Shown here one piece after another: positions 41,590 through 50,181 of a stretch of 64,000 bases of DNA. Positions within the stretch are counted from its first letter, which is position 1. Each line of letters opens with the position of its first letter. The position numbers and the translations under genes were made by a program. Source of the stretch: DATGMS01 sp035303945 (lineage in GTDB: Bacteria > Bacteroidota > Bacteroidia > Cytophagales > Cyclobacteriaceae); NCBI GenBank assembly GCA_035303945.1, contig DATGQZ010000062.1:8848-72847 (forward strand). The letters run 5' to 3'. The notes under the pieces are model-generated. The model saw only the letters and a list, made by a program, of their open reading frames with translations, made no database searches and was not told the DNA's origin.

Positions 41590-42165
41590 TTAATTCCGAA
41601 CAAATTCAAGTGTATTAATCAAGTGCATCATATCCACTTTAATATACTCAATTATGGGAGCGAGCGAATCATTTTTAACTGCGGTATCGAAATACAACGC
41701 TCCGCGCAGGAAATTTGAAGTGGAGTCAGTAACAAAAAATTGAAATTGAGTAGGGACTTCACCGGTAAGTTCAGCCACTAATCCGGTATATCCTTGAGGC
41801 GTTCTTAATACACTTTCATCAATGCCGTAGGCTTTAATCTGGTGTTTGGAAGTAAGCGAAAGCGCATCGGTGAGGTAGTCACGGAGTTTTTCTTCCTGCT
41901 TTAAAATAGGTTTATAGGTAAAATGAACCCTAGCGCCTAGTGCTTCATAGTTGAGGTTAATCCAGGTTTTTTCCTGCAGGTTGAAGGTATCCGGTTCAAC
42001 AATGCTGTGCGCGGAGTATTCGAAGCGGTAAGGGAGCTCTTGATTCAACTCCTGATAGACATGTTCGGGTATGTCAATGCGGTTGTACCCTTTCGGCTTC
42101 GGGTAGTACTCCGTGCTACAGGAAATCAGGAAGAGAAACGGAATGATGTAATAGATGCGTCGCAT
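41590..42165 (-). CDS. gldD: Gliding-motility lipoprotein GldD
   Basis: A 191-aa lipoprotein required in Flavobacterium for gliding and type IX secretion. The signal peptide ends LFLISC with acylated Cys16, followed by STEYYPKPKGYNRIDIP, the start typical of GldD; the C-terminal FYFDTAVKND-like segment and IEYIKVDMMHLINTLEF also match. Start placed at 42165 (MRRIYY), which puts the lipobox at a normal distance; the frame is open further upstream. No other gld gene is adjacent. It marks the organism as a probable glider. Confidence 0.9.
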   Translation of the reverse strand: MRRIYYIIPFLFLISCSTEYYPKPKGYNRIDIPEHVYQELNQELPYRFEYSAHSIVEPDTFNLQEKTWINLNYEALGARVHFTYKPILKQEEKLRDYLTDALSLTSKHQIKAYGIDESVLRTPQGYTGLVAELTGEVPTQFQFFVTDSTSNFLRGALYFDTAVKNDSLAPIIEYIKVDMMHLINTLEFVRN

Positions 42166-42354
42166 GCTTTGTTCGTAAAAAGGAGTATTGAGACAACTAA
42201 GCCAAATCAACTATTCCAGCGACACTCTTTCTGCCTAATAGCTGCCCAATAAACGGCAAATATTATTGCTTAATGTTTATCCCGTAGTTCAAAATACATA
42301 GCGGGCCCTCCATAAGTAGTGTAGCGCTATTCCAATACTCCTTATATTATCAGA

Positions 42355-42957
42355 TTATCTTACCCATTTCACTTTTTCCGCAATAGGTCTTCTTTTTCCT
42401 ACTGGCCATCGATCCGTTGCAGGTTTAGCCACATAGAAAAAGCCCATTAACATGTCTTCCTCTCCCAGGTCAAAATAGGCTTTTGCCTCAGGATAAAACG
42501 TAGGGCCACCGGTTCCCCAATACGCAGCCAGTCCATGAGCACTAGCTGTAAGGTACATGTTTTGCACGGCCATTGCCACAGAGGATATTTCTTCCATAAC
42601 CGGTAAGTTGGCCTTTATATCACGCTTCATGGCGATAGCAATAATGTGAGAGGCCTTAAGTGGGTTTTCTTTAAATTTGATATAGGTAGCCTCGTTATAG
42701 TTGCCGTTTCTTTCTGCCCGTTCCTTGTAAAGGTTGGCTTGAAAATCAGCGAATTCCTTTAATCCGTCACCGGTAAATACAGTAAAAGACCAGGGTTCGG
42801 TGAGTTTATGAGTCGGCGCCCAATTGGCATTTTCCAGCATTTCTTCAATAACATGATCCTCTACCGGATCATTTTCTTTAAACTGGGCCACAAACATAGA
42901 ACGGCGGTTTCTGATAATTTTGTTTACTTCTTCAAGATTAAAAATCGGCTTATCCAT
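42355..42957 (-). CDS. Nitroreductase-family FMN oxidoreductase
   Basis: A 200-aa flavoprotein of the nitroreductase fold, usually reducing nitro compounds, quinones or flavins with NAD(P)H. FMN-binding features: IRNRRSMFVAQF near residue 12, ENANWAPTHKLTEPWSFTVF, and AAYWGTGG. Size and motifs match the YdjA-like subgroup. ATG 42957 (MDKPIFNLEEV) chosen; an in-frame ATG at 42996 adds 13 residues. Region 42166-42354 (189 bases) holds no gene that I can support. Confidence 0.88.
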   Translation of the reverse strand: MDKPIFNLEEVNKIIRNRRSMFVAQFKENDPVEDHVIEEMLENANWAPTHKLTEPWSFTVFTGDGLKEFADFQANLYKERAERNGNYNEATYIKFKENPLKASHIIAIAMKRDIKANLPVMEEISSVAMAVQNMYLTASAHGLAAYWGTGGPTFYPEAKAYFDLGEEDMLMGFFYVAKPATDRWPVGKRRPIAEKVKWVR

Positions 42958-43051
42958 AAAATAATTAAGATTACTTGTTGATACACCATAATGCAAAAAA
43001 CAGGAGTTAAGTTTCCTACCAGCTAACAGTCCTGCAAATTGTCCGCTTGGA

Positions 43052-45301
43052 CTAATACCTAAGGCCCAATTTTACGCCACCATAATAATTTCTCATCGGA
43101 GCGGGTTGGTAGTGTCTGCCTCCAAAGGCATTTAAGTCATTGCCTAAGCTGTAAGAGGCGTCAAGTAGGTTGTCCACACCGCCGTAAATTTCCAAATCCC
43201 ACTTCACGCCTAGAGCATGCTTCCATCCTAACCGGGTGTTCATCAGGTGGTAAGAATCCTGAATGACCGTGTTGGCGTCGTTCAGCGGAAGTTCATCCAC
43301 CCATTGATGGGTTAGGTTGACATAGAACCCAAGCCTGGTCCGTAGATCTAGTTGATTGACCAAAGTATGGGGAGCTACTCCTGTTAAGTCATTTCCGGAG
43401 AAATCAGTATCATTTTGCTGATATTGCTTAAACTTAAAAAAATGACCAGTATAGGCGTGGGTCAGCTTTAGTTCCTGCACCCCTCCGAGCTGGTTCCTTA
43501 TTAAAGCATAATCAATTTGGGCTTCTACTCCTTTTTGATCTGTAGCGCCGGCATTTCTGAACAACACAACACCTTGCTCATTGGTAAAAGAGGTGATGGT
43601 TTCGTCCAGCTTAAAGTAAAAGAGGTTTATTTCGGTGTTGACTGCGCCTTGAAAGTGATTGGCGCGGTAGCCGATCTCATAGTTGATCCCTTTCTCGGCT
43701 TCTAAGTCAAGATTAATGGTGCCTTCATTGGTACGAACTTCATCTATGGTTGGGGGTGAAAAGCCCGCACTGACGCTTCCAAATAAAGCAGACTGCGAAT
43801 TAAGCTTTGCAGATAAGGCGAGACGGGGAATGATGACCGGGTCAAACTTTCTTTCAGCGGAAGAAGGAATTCCGGTGCTGGCATTGATATTTCTGTTGAT
43901 GTCGAATCGGGAGAAATTTTCGCTAAGCCCCAAGGTAAGCAACAAGCTTTCGCTCAAATCCATCTCCAACTGCTGGAATAAAAAAGCCTGTGTGGTTATG
44001 AGGTCATCACTAAACCGGATGGTGTCAGCCTGCCCGTTATTATTGCCGAAGTTCTGCGCGGCCGTTTTTCCAAATTGGTATTCGCCTCCTGCTATCAAGC
44101 GAACAGGAACTCCACCCCATTGGTCATTATAGGTGAGGCGGGTTCTGCCTCCATAGCCATACTGTGTTTCTTTTTTGTAATCCAGATTAAAAGGGTTCTC
44201 AAAATCGGTCGTGTTGACATACAAGGCTGTGTGGTTGGAAACATTGCTGCTGAGTTGGTACTCGTGCGACAATGTCCAATACAAAGACTTTTGCGTGATA
44301 GAGGCATTTTGGCTGGCCGATCCTGGTCGAGCTTGGTTTCTGTCTGCTGCAAGTTGCTCGGCGGTCAAGGGTCCTGGCAGTTGGTAATGCAGATCAGCAT
44401 AAAGAAGCTGTGTAGAAACCGCCTGTTTGGAAGAGGGGAAATGATTTGCAGCCATTTGAAACACCTTTCTATCCATGGCACTATGCTCCCGATGTCCCTC
44501 AGATTTTTGTTGGACGTAGGATGCGCTAATTCCTCCGGTCTCAACTCGTTGATCAATCCCAAGGCGGAAACGGGTCATGCCGAAATCTCCAAGCGAGAAG
44601 TCACTACTGATCCTGTTGTCTGCTACTTTTTGGCGGCTGGTGAAATTAATCACCCCACCGTTTCCAGCACCATAGATACTTCCAGCAGGTCCTTTGATGA
44701 TTTCGGTATTTTGAATATTTGAAAGGTCGAGGATGTTGAGTGGGGTGGTGCCGTCTGGAGCGGTAAAAGGAATTTCATTCCAATAAACCTTTACGTTTCT
44801 TACCCCAAAGGGAGCTCTCAGGGAACTTCCCCGGATAGAAATCCTATAGCTAGCAGGAGCCCTTTCTTCCACCCTGATACCAGGCTTGGTATTGAAGGCA
44901 TTTACGATAGAGGTTTCGTTAAATCGGTATAGGTCACCCTCAGGGAGGCGTTGGATGGCTGCCGCTTGTTTTAATAAGGGACGCTCTGTTTCAAAAGAGG
45001 ATACCACCACCTCTGTCAACGGAATTTGAACCCGCTCCATATATATGTATTGCGACTCCTCCGCGGAGGCCAAGAAAGGTTGCATCCCATAAGAAATATG
45101 TGAGGCAATCATTTCAGTAGGTTCGGACAGCACGATGCTGACTTCGCCCTTATCGTCGGACAATAGGATGTTTTTTCCTGTGCTCTTTACCAACACCCCT
45201 GGTATGGGTTGGCGGGATTGCTGGTCCACAAAGGTTAAAACCGTTTGAGCGGGAAGTATGAACGGCAATAGGGAAAGGATAAGCAGTAGTTTTGTTCTCA
45301 T
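43052..45301 (-). CDS. TonB-dependent outer-membrane receptor with carboxypeptidase-regulatory-like N-domain
   Basis: A 749-aa active importer. Signal peptide 1-19 (LPFILPAQ), a CarboxypepD_reg-like domain (about 20-100: FVDQQSRQPIPGVLVKSTGKN), plug (about 105-220, with GSSLRAPFGVRNVKVYWN and IIKGPAGSIYGAGNGGVINF), then a 22-strand barrel ending in the aromatic-terminated GVKLGLRY. Of the FecA/siderophore-vitamin type rather than SusC, since no SusD gene follows and the length is short. Substrate unknown; no riboswitch or Fur-like site seen upstream. A TATTTTTG -7-like element lies at 45320-45327 on its strand. Start at 45301 places the signal peptide first. Confidence 0.9.
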   Translation of the reverse strand: MRTKLLLILSLLPFILPAQTVLTFVDQQSRQPIPGVLVKSTGKNILLSDDKGEVSIVLSEPTEMIASHISYGMQPFLASAEESQYIYMERVQIPLTEVVVSSFETERPLLKQAAAIQRLPEGDLYRFNETSIVNAFNTKPGIRVEERAPASYRISIRGSSLRAPFGVRNVKVYWNEIPFTAPDGTTPLNILDLSNIQNTEIIKGPAGSIYGAGNGGVINFTSRQKVADNRISSDFSLGDFGMTRFRLGIDQRVETGGISASYVQQKSEGHREHSAMDRKVFQMAANHFPSSKQAVSTQLLYADLHYQLPGPLTAEQLAADRNQARPGSASQNASITQKSLYWTLSHEYQLSSNVSNHTALYVNTTDFENPFNLDYKKETQYGYGGRTRLTYNDQWGGVPVRLIAGGEYQFGKTAAQNFGNNNGQADTIRFSDDLITTQAFLFQQLEMDLSESLLLTLGLSENFSRFDINRNINASTGIPSSAERKFDPVIIPRLALSAKLNSQSALFGSVSAGFSPPTIDEVRTNEGTINLDLEAEKGINYEIGYRANHFQGAVNTEINLFYFKLDETITSFTNEQGVVLFRNAGATDQKGVEAQIDYALIRNQLGGVQELKLTHAYTGHFFKFKQYQQNDTDFSGNDLTGVAPHTLVNQLDLRTRLGFYVNLTHQWVDELPLNDANTVIQDSYHLMNTRLGWKHALGVKWDLEIYGGVDNLLDASYSLGNDLNAFGGRHYQPAPMRNYYGGVKLGLRY

Positions 45302-45508
45302 TGTCGAATTGTTGATCAGCAAAAATAGGGAAATATCAAATAGACAGATATTCTTTTCAATAGCCTTGATTTTCTTTTACATAGTCGGTGTTGGGAGGCA
45401 GAAATAACAAGATTATTGCCAGTCAGCCTCACCTCAGGACTGGAGATAAAAAAAATTAGGAAACTACAGTTTTTGTCCATTATATTGTTGGCCGTTAAAT
45501 CTTTCAAT

Positions 45509-46069
45509 ATGGACAGACGATTAGCACTGAAACAACTTGCCCTCCTTACAGGCGGAATGATGGCTTTTCCCTCCTGCGACTTTTCCCAAGAAAAAGTGTT
45601 GGAGGCCTATGAAAAGCTTCAGGTAATTGAGGCACACCGTAACCTTTTGGCGAAGGTAGTAGAGACAATTCTTCCCGGGGGGGATATTGTCGGTGCAAGG
45701 GAATTGAACATGCAGGATTTTGTGTTGGTGATGGCCAATGACTGTCTGAATGAAGAGGATCAAAGCCGCTTCGTCAGTGGCTTGAAAAACTTCGATGTTT
45801 ATGTGAAAAAAGTATCGGGCAGCAGCTTTGAAAAAATGGGTCAGAAAGAGGCTGAGCAAAGTTTCAACACGATCGTTCAGTTGGAAGATGAGCGGGAGGA
45901 CGTGACAGACCTCAAATATTTTTTGAACACCACCAAGCGCTTTACGTTGCAAGGCTATCTCAGTTCCGAATATTTTATGACTGAAGTGATGCCCTACAAC
46001 ATGGTTCCCGGGGGCTTTCAAGGAGAAAAGATTATTGATCCATCAGAAAAAATTAATATCAATGGCTAA
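45509..46069 (+). CDS. Gluconate 2-dehydrogenase subunit 3-like protein (Tat-exported small subunit)
   Basis: A 186-aa protein. The N-terminus MDRRLALKQLALLTGGMMAFPSC is a twin-arginine signal followed by a possible lipobox Cys23. The rest (ILPGGDIVGARELNMQDFVLVMANDC and KYFLNTTKRFTLQGYLSSEYFM) matches the gluconate 2-dehydrogenase subunit 3 family, which accompanies flavin dehydrogenases and carries them through the Tat system. Its stop overlaps the GMC dehydrogenase start by eight bases. ATG 45509 chosen because it begins the Tat motif. Confidence 0.88.
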   Translation: MDRRLALKQLALLTGGMMAFPSCDFSQEKVLEAYEKLQVIEAHRNLLAKVVETILPGGDIVGARELNMQDFVLVMANDCLNEEDQSRFVSGLKNFDVYVKKVSGSSFEKMGQKEAEQSFNTIVQLEDEREDVTDLKYFLNTTKRFTLQGYLSSEYFMTEVMPYNMVPGGFQGEKIIDPSEKINING

Positions 46070-47759
46070 TCTGAATATAGACAGCATTAAGGAAAGAACT
46101 TTTGACGCCATTGTCGTGGGCTCTGGTGTAAGTGGCGGATGGGCCGCAAAGGAGTTGACCGAAAAAGGGTTAAAGACCCTGGTATTGGAAAGAGGAAAGG
46201 AAGTAAGCCATGTGAAAGACTATCCGACTACCACGAAGTTTCCTTGGGAATTTGAACATAGGGGAGAGATTCTAAGTGAGGTAAAGAAGGAAAATCCGGT
46301 GGTAAGCAGGTGCTATGCCTTCAGGGAAGATACCGAACATTTTTTTGTCAAGGACAAGGAGCATCCCTATATTCAGGACAAGCCTTTCGATTGGATCAGG
46401 GGGTATCAGACGGGTGGTAAATCCCTCCTTTGGGCAAGGCAAGTGCAGCGATGGAGCGACTTGGATTTTGAAGGTCCTGCGCGGGATGGTTTTGCGGTAG
46501 ATTGGCCGATCCGCTACGCTGATTTAGCGCCTTGGTATAGTCACGTTGAAAAATTTGTCGGCGTATCGGGCAATAAAGATGGCCTTCCCCATCTTCCGGA
46601 CGGGGAATTTTTGCCACCTATGGAGCTTACTGCAGCGGAGAGGTACTTTAAGCAATTTGTATCCTCGAATTATCCCGGACGGGATGTCATTATCGGACGA
46701 TGCGCCCATATCACCGGCAATTATGAGTATTATGCGCAACAAGGAAGAGCGCTTTGTCAACATAGGAACCTCTGCGCGCGCGGATGTCCTTATGGCGGTT
46801 ACTTCAGTAGTAATGCCTCTACATTGCCTTGGGCAGCCAAGACCGGCAACCTAACCATGCAAAACAACGCGGTAGTTCACTCCATTATCTATGATGAGCA
46901 GAAGGAAAAAGCAACCGGTGTTATGGTAATTGATGCCCTAACCAAGGAAGTGACAGAATATTACGCTCCTGTAATTTTTCTCAATGCTAGTGCGCTAAAT
47001 ACCAACCTGATTCTATTGAACTCCAAATCCAATCGTTTTCCCGAAGGACTTGGCAATGACAATGGTTTGTTAGGGAAATATGTCGCCTTCCATAATTATA
47101 GGGCTGGAGTATCCGGAGAATACGAGGGCCTATCCGAATATACGACCTCGGGTAGAAGGCCCAACGGTGGGTATATTCCCCGGTTCCGCAATCTGCACAA
47201 GCAGGAGACAAACTTCTTGAGAGGCTATGCGGCAGGCTTTAGTGGAAGTCGGGCAATAGAAACTGACCGCACGGGTATTGGTGCTGAGCTGCAGAAGCAG
47301 TTGCTAAATCCTAAATACGGTACCTGGAGAGTAGGCTCACATATGATGGGAGAAACCATTCCCAAAGAGGAGGGGCAGGTGACCCTGGATAAGAGCCAAA
47401 CCGATGAATGGGGAATTCCATTACTCAAGGTATCTGTTGATTATGACCAGAACGATGAGGATATGATCAAAGATTATATTGTGCAGATGAGTGAAATGTT
47501 TGAAGCGGCAGGCTTTAAAAACATACGCACTCGAGACGATAAAAGGGCTCCAGGATTGGATATTCACGAAATGGGTGGGGTTCGCATGGGACATGATCCG
47601 AAGAGTTCCCTGTTGAATAAGTGGAACCAGCTGCATGCTTGTCCCAACGTTTACGTAACAGACGGAGCCTGTATGACATCTACCAGTACGCAGAATCCGT
47701 CCCTCACCTATATGGCGCTAGCTGCTAGAGCAGTGGATCATGCAGTGAAAAATAGTTAA
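46062..47759 (+). CDS. GMC-family FAD dehydrogenase with an Fe-S-like cysteine motif
   Basis: A 565-aa catalytic subunit, probably a sugar, sugar-acid or alcohol dehydrogenase of the periplasm. FAD site VVGSGVSGGWAAKEL (GSGVSGG at residues 20-26); C-terminal GMC signature NPSLTYMALAARA and the catalytic His region HEMGGVRMGHD. Around residues 231-241 a C-x5-C-x3-C-P pattern (Cys in ALCQHRNLCARGCP) has the spacing found in the [3Fe-4S] site of Burkholderia-type FAD glucose dehydrogenase. No signal peptide of its own, so exported with the Tat small subunit (inference). No cytochrome gene follows. Confidence 0.88.
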   Translation: MANLNIDSIKERTFDAIVVGSGVSGGWAAKELTEKGLKTLVLERGKEVSHVKDYPTTTKFPWEFEHRGEILSEVKKENPVVSRCYAFREDTEHFFVKDKEHPYIQDKPFDWIRGYQTGGKSLLWARQVQRWSDLDFEGPARDGFAVDWPIRYADLAPWYSHVEKFVGVSGNKDGLPHLPDGEFLPPMELTAAERYFKQFVSSNYPGRDVIIGRCAHITGNYEYYAQQGRALCQHRNLCARGCPYGGYFSSNASTLPWAAKTGNLTMQNNAVVHSIIYDEQKEKATGVMVIDALTKEVTEYYAPVIFLNASALNTNLILLNSKSNRFPEGLGNDNGLLGKYVAFHNYRAGVSGEYEGLSEYTTSGRRPNGGYIPRFRNLHKQETNFLRGYAAGFSGSRAIETDRTGIGAELQKQLLNPKYGTWRVGSHMMGETIPKEEGQVTLDKSQTDEWGIPLLKVSVDYDQNDEDMIKDYIVQMSEMFEAAGFKNIRTRDDKRAPGLDIHEMGGVRMGHDPKSSLLNKWNQLHACPNVYVTDGACMTSTSTQNPSLTYMALAARAVDHAVKNS

Positions 47760-47781
47760 CTTTATTGTTTGACAGATCATT

Positions 47782-47817
47782 AAAAAACGCTTGGGATTAA
47801 TCCCAAGCGTTTTTTTT
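47782..47817. terminator. Bidirectional terminator between GMC dehydrogenase and aminotransferase IV genes
   Basis: A near-perfect palindrome: ACGCTTGGGA and TCCCAAGCGT around TTAA (47787-47810), flanked by A6 on the left and T7 on the right. It can stop both convergent transcripts; the right T tract runs into the stop codon of the minus-strand gene. Confidence 0.93.
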
Positions 47818-48628
47818 ATTTAAAAATTTCGGTGACCTGGGGAATAGGGTCTGTGCAAAAGTTTTTCCCTTCAAGTTGTGCTATATACACCACTCCGGTG
47901 ACATTGCTGGTGAAGACCTGCTCTGCTTCCAATACTTCTTCCAAGCCAAATTGTCCTTCTACAAGCGGCAAGCCTTTACGTTGTAATTGCTCAATAATTT
48001 TCCTTCTTCCCACACCGGCAATGCAATTGCACGCTAGGGAGGGAGTATAATAGGTATTGTCCTTCCGCCAAAAAATATTAGCAGTGCCAGCCTCTGCGAC
48101 AAACCCTTTGTCACTCAACAATATTACCTCGTCCATGCCCAACTCCTTGCGCTCTATGTTGGCCATGACGTAGGTCAAAGCATTCAATGTTTTACAATGG
48201 CTCCAGACAGTGGTGGGGACGGAAAGCTCCCTGCTTACATAGGCGTTTTTTTTAATCGCTGCTGGCGCCTCCATAGGTTGTATTATTAGCAGATTCTCAG
48301 CAGCGTTTTGATTAGGGGTATATTTGCCCAAGCCACTGCGATAAACATTCCACCGCACCCGCAGATTTTGTTTCGCGGAAAAATGTTCACGCAGGTATGC
48401 CTCAATGGCAGGAATGGACAAGGGAGAAGCTTGGATCTTGAGCGTGTGTAGCCCCTCCTCTAGCCTAGCGGCATGCTCAGCCATAAATCGGATCTTGCCA
48501 CCAGTAAAGATCATGGTCTCGAACACGCCGTCTCCAAAGAAGGAGGCCCTGTTTGCCGTATCAAGAGGCGCCGATACAAGACCCTCTTGCACATCGAGTT
48601 TGAGTATGTATGTCTCAAAATCGTTCAT
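47816..48628 (-). CDS. Class IV aminotransferase-fold enzyme (aminodeoxychorismate lyase-like)
   Basis: A 270-aa PLP enzyme of fold type IV. Recognisable elements are the N-terminal FFGDGVFETMIFTGGKI, the Lys region WSHCKTLNALTYVMANIERKELGMDEVILLSDKGFVAEAGTANIF (PLP Lys in CKTLN, conserved Glu in AEAGTANIFW), and a C-terminal IAGVGRRKII. The LN..TYV pattern and length favour 4-amino-4-deoxychorismate lyase (PabC, folate) over branched-chain or D-amino-acid transaminase, but this is not certain. Confidence 0.82.
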   Translation of the reverse strand: MNDFETYILKLDVQEGLVSAPLDTANRASFFGDGVFETMIFTGGKIRFMAEHAARLEEGLHTLKIQASPLSIPAIEAYLREHFSAKQNLRVRWNVYRSGLGKYTPNQNAAENLLIIQPMEAPAAIKKNAYVSRELSVPTTVWSHCKTLNALTYVMANIERKELGMDEVILLSDKGFVAEAGTANIFWRKDNTYYTPSLACNCIAGVGRRKIIEQLQRKGLPLVEGQFGLEEVLEAEQVFTSNVTGVVYIAQLEGKNFCTDPIPQVTEIFK

Positions 48629-48714
48629 CTATTGTTCGTATTCGATCAAAATATCAGGTTGAACCCTTATAAGGTTTTATCAAAATTAGTTAAATATTTT
48701 GCTTGACAGGGCCT

Positions 48715-48753
48715 ACCGACAAATTATTGAAGATAAATATATAACTTGTCGGT
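48715..48753. promoter_or_regulatory. Long-spaced inverted repeat upstream of the efflux operon
   Basis: ACCGACAA (48715-48722) and TTGTCGGT (48746-48753) form a perfect 8-bp inverted repeat with a 23-base spacer; half-site centres are about three helical turns apart. It lies 76-114 bases before the TolC-like start and could be a repressor operator. TACTTTAG at 48762-48769 resembles a -7 element with one mismatch. Confidence 0.45.
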
Positions 48754-48828
48754 GAAATGCTACTTTAGCATCAATATTGGCCAAGGGATTAAAGTCTCTT
48801 GAGGATTTCTTTATAATACCTGTGAATT

Positions 48829-50172
48829 ATGAATAGGAAATATTTTTTTCTTTCACTTGCCTTTCTGGTCTTATCTTCAACCATCAAAGCTCAAAATTCA
48901 GATGTTGCTTCTATTTCCCTGCAGGAGGCGGTGGATATTGCCGTCGAAAACAATTTAACATTAAAGAGAAGTGAGGTAAATCAAATTAACAATGAGGCGG
49001 CGTTGCTCGAAGCGAGGGGTCAGCGCTTTCCGTCATTGTCTGCTTCCGCCTCTGGGCGGTATAACTGGGGACGTTCCATCAACCCGGTAACCAACCTCTT
49101 TGAGGTGCGAAGGATTGGAAATATTAATATCAGTGCAAATTCCAATGTGCCGATTTTTGCAGGCAATCAGATCAACAATTCTGTACAACAGGCTAAAGTC
49201 AATGTAGAGGTCGGACAGTACAATATAGCTGCGACCCGTAATGATATTATCCTTAATGTCATCAATTTATTTGTCAACGTGGTTTTTGCCAAAGAACAAG
49301 TAAATGTTGCGGAATCCCAGTTGAGAACCGCTACTGATCAATTGACAAGAACGTCAAGCTTGGTAGAGGCTGGCTCATTGCCTCTTGCCGAAAAGCTGGA
49401 TATGGAAGCGCAAAGAGCGACTGCAGAACTTGAGCTAATCAACGCGAGCAATAATCTGCGCTTGGCTAAGTTGAACCTTTCACAACAGCTGCTTATTCCT
49501 TTTAATGAGGAATTTGACGTCTCCGTACCTGACCTGGAGGCGGAAGATTATCCCCTTGAAAGTATCAATGCCAATGGGATTTTTTCGGTTGCCGTAGAGA
49601 CAATGCCGGAGGTAAAAGCAGCGGAATTATCCATTGAAAGTGCTGAATATGGAGTGAAGATAGCAAAGGGAGCATTTTACCCTTCTTTGGGTTTAGGTGC
49701 TAACCTATTTTCGAACTATGTGGACCAGGCGACATTTGGAGATCGGGAAAGCTTCAATACCCAGATTAGCAATAACCTTTCTCAAGCTCTGGGATTGAAC
49801 CTCAACATTCCTGTATTTTCTAACTTTAGAAACAAAGCCTCTCTACAGCGAGCGAGGGTGCAACGGAACTTGAGCGAGATACAGTCACTAGAGGTGAAAA
49901 ACCAGTTGAGGCAGGACATAGAAACCTCCTACACCAACGCCTATGCGGCTCGTCAATCGTATCAGGCATCACTTATCCGCGTGGCTTCTTTAGAGGAAGC
50001 TTTTCGGATGGCTCAGCAGCGCTTCAACCTCGGTGCCCTCAATTCTGTAGATTTTCAAGTTGCTCAAAATAACCTGTTCAGTGCGCAGGCAGATTTATTA
50101 AATGCGAAGTACGAATACATCTTTAGAGTGAAAGTGCTTGATTTTTATCTTGGGAAACCGATTACCTTATAA
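48829..50172 (+). CDS. TolC-family outer-membrane efflux protein
   Basis: A 447-aa outer-membrane channel: signal peptide 1-21 (SSTIKAQ), then two tandem OEP repeats of long helices (SLQEAVDIAVENNLTLKRSE at the start; SVAVETMPEVKAAELSIESAEYGVKIAKGAFYP at the beginning of the second half), which build the trimeric helical tunnel. First gene of a two-gene operon with a periplasmic adaptor nine bases downstream. No inner-membrane pump gene follows, so the pump is encoded elsewhere. Confidence 0.93.
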   Translation: MNRKYFFLSLAFLVLSSTIKAQNSDVASISLQEAVDIAVENNLTLKRSEVNQINNEAALLEARGQRFPSLSASASGRYNWGRSINPVTNLFEVRRIGNINISANSNVPIFAGNQINNSVQQAKVNVEVGQYNIAATRNDIILNVINLFVNVVFAKEQVNVAESQLRTATDQLTRTSSLVEAGSLPLAEKLDMEAQRATAELELINASNNLRLAKLNLSQQLLIPFNEEFDVSVPDLEAEDYPLESINANGIFSVAVETMPEVKAAELSIESAEYGVKIAKGAFYPSLGLGANLFSNYVDQATFGDRESFNTQISNNLSQALGLNLNIPVFSNFRNKASLQRARVQRNLSEIQSLEVKNQLRQDIETSYTNAYAARQSYQASLIRVASLEEAFRMAQQRFNLGALNSVDFQVAQNNLFSAQADLLNAKYEYIFRVKVLDFYLGKPITL

Positions 50173-50181
50173 TTATTAACA

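Noticed and set aside
43683..44722. Two long plus-strand reading frames (149 and 215 residues) inside the TonB receptor gene
   Set aside because: They are antisense shadows of a well-supported receptor with clear signal peptide, plug and barrel motifs; their products have no recognisable pattern.
45302..45508. Possible cobalamin riboswitch or Fur box upstream of the TonB receptor
   Set aside because: No B12-box-like conserved core and no Fur-type palindrome was found; the 207 bases show only a weak -7-like element.
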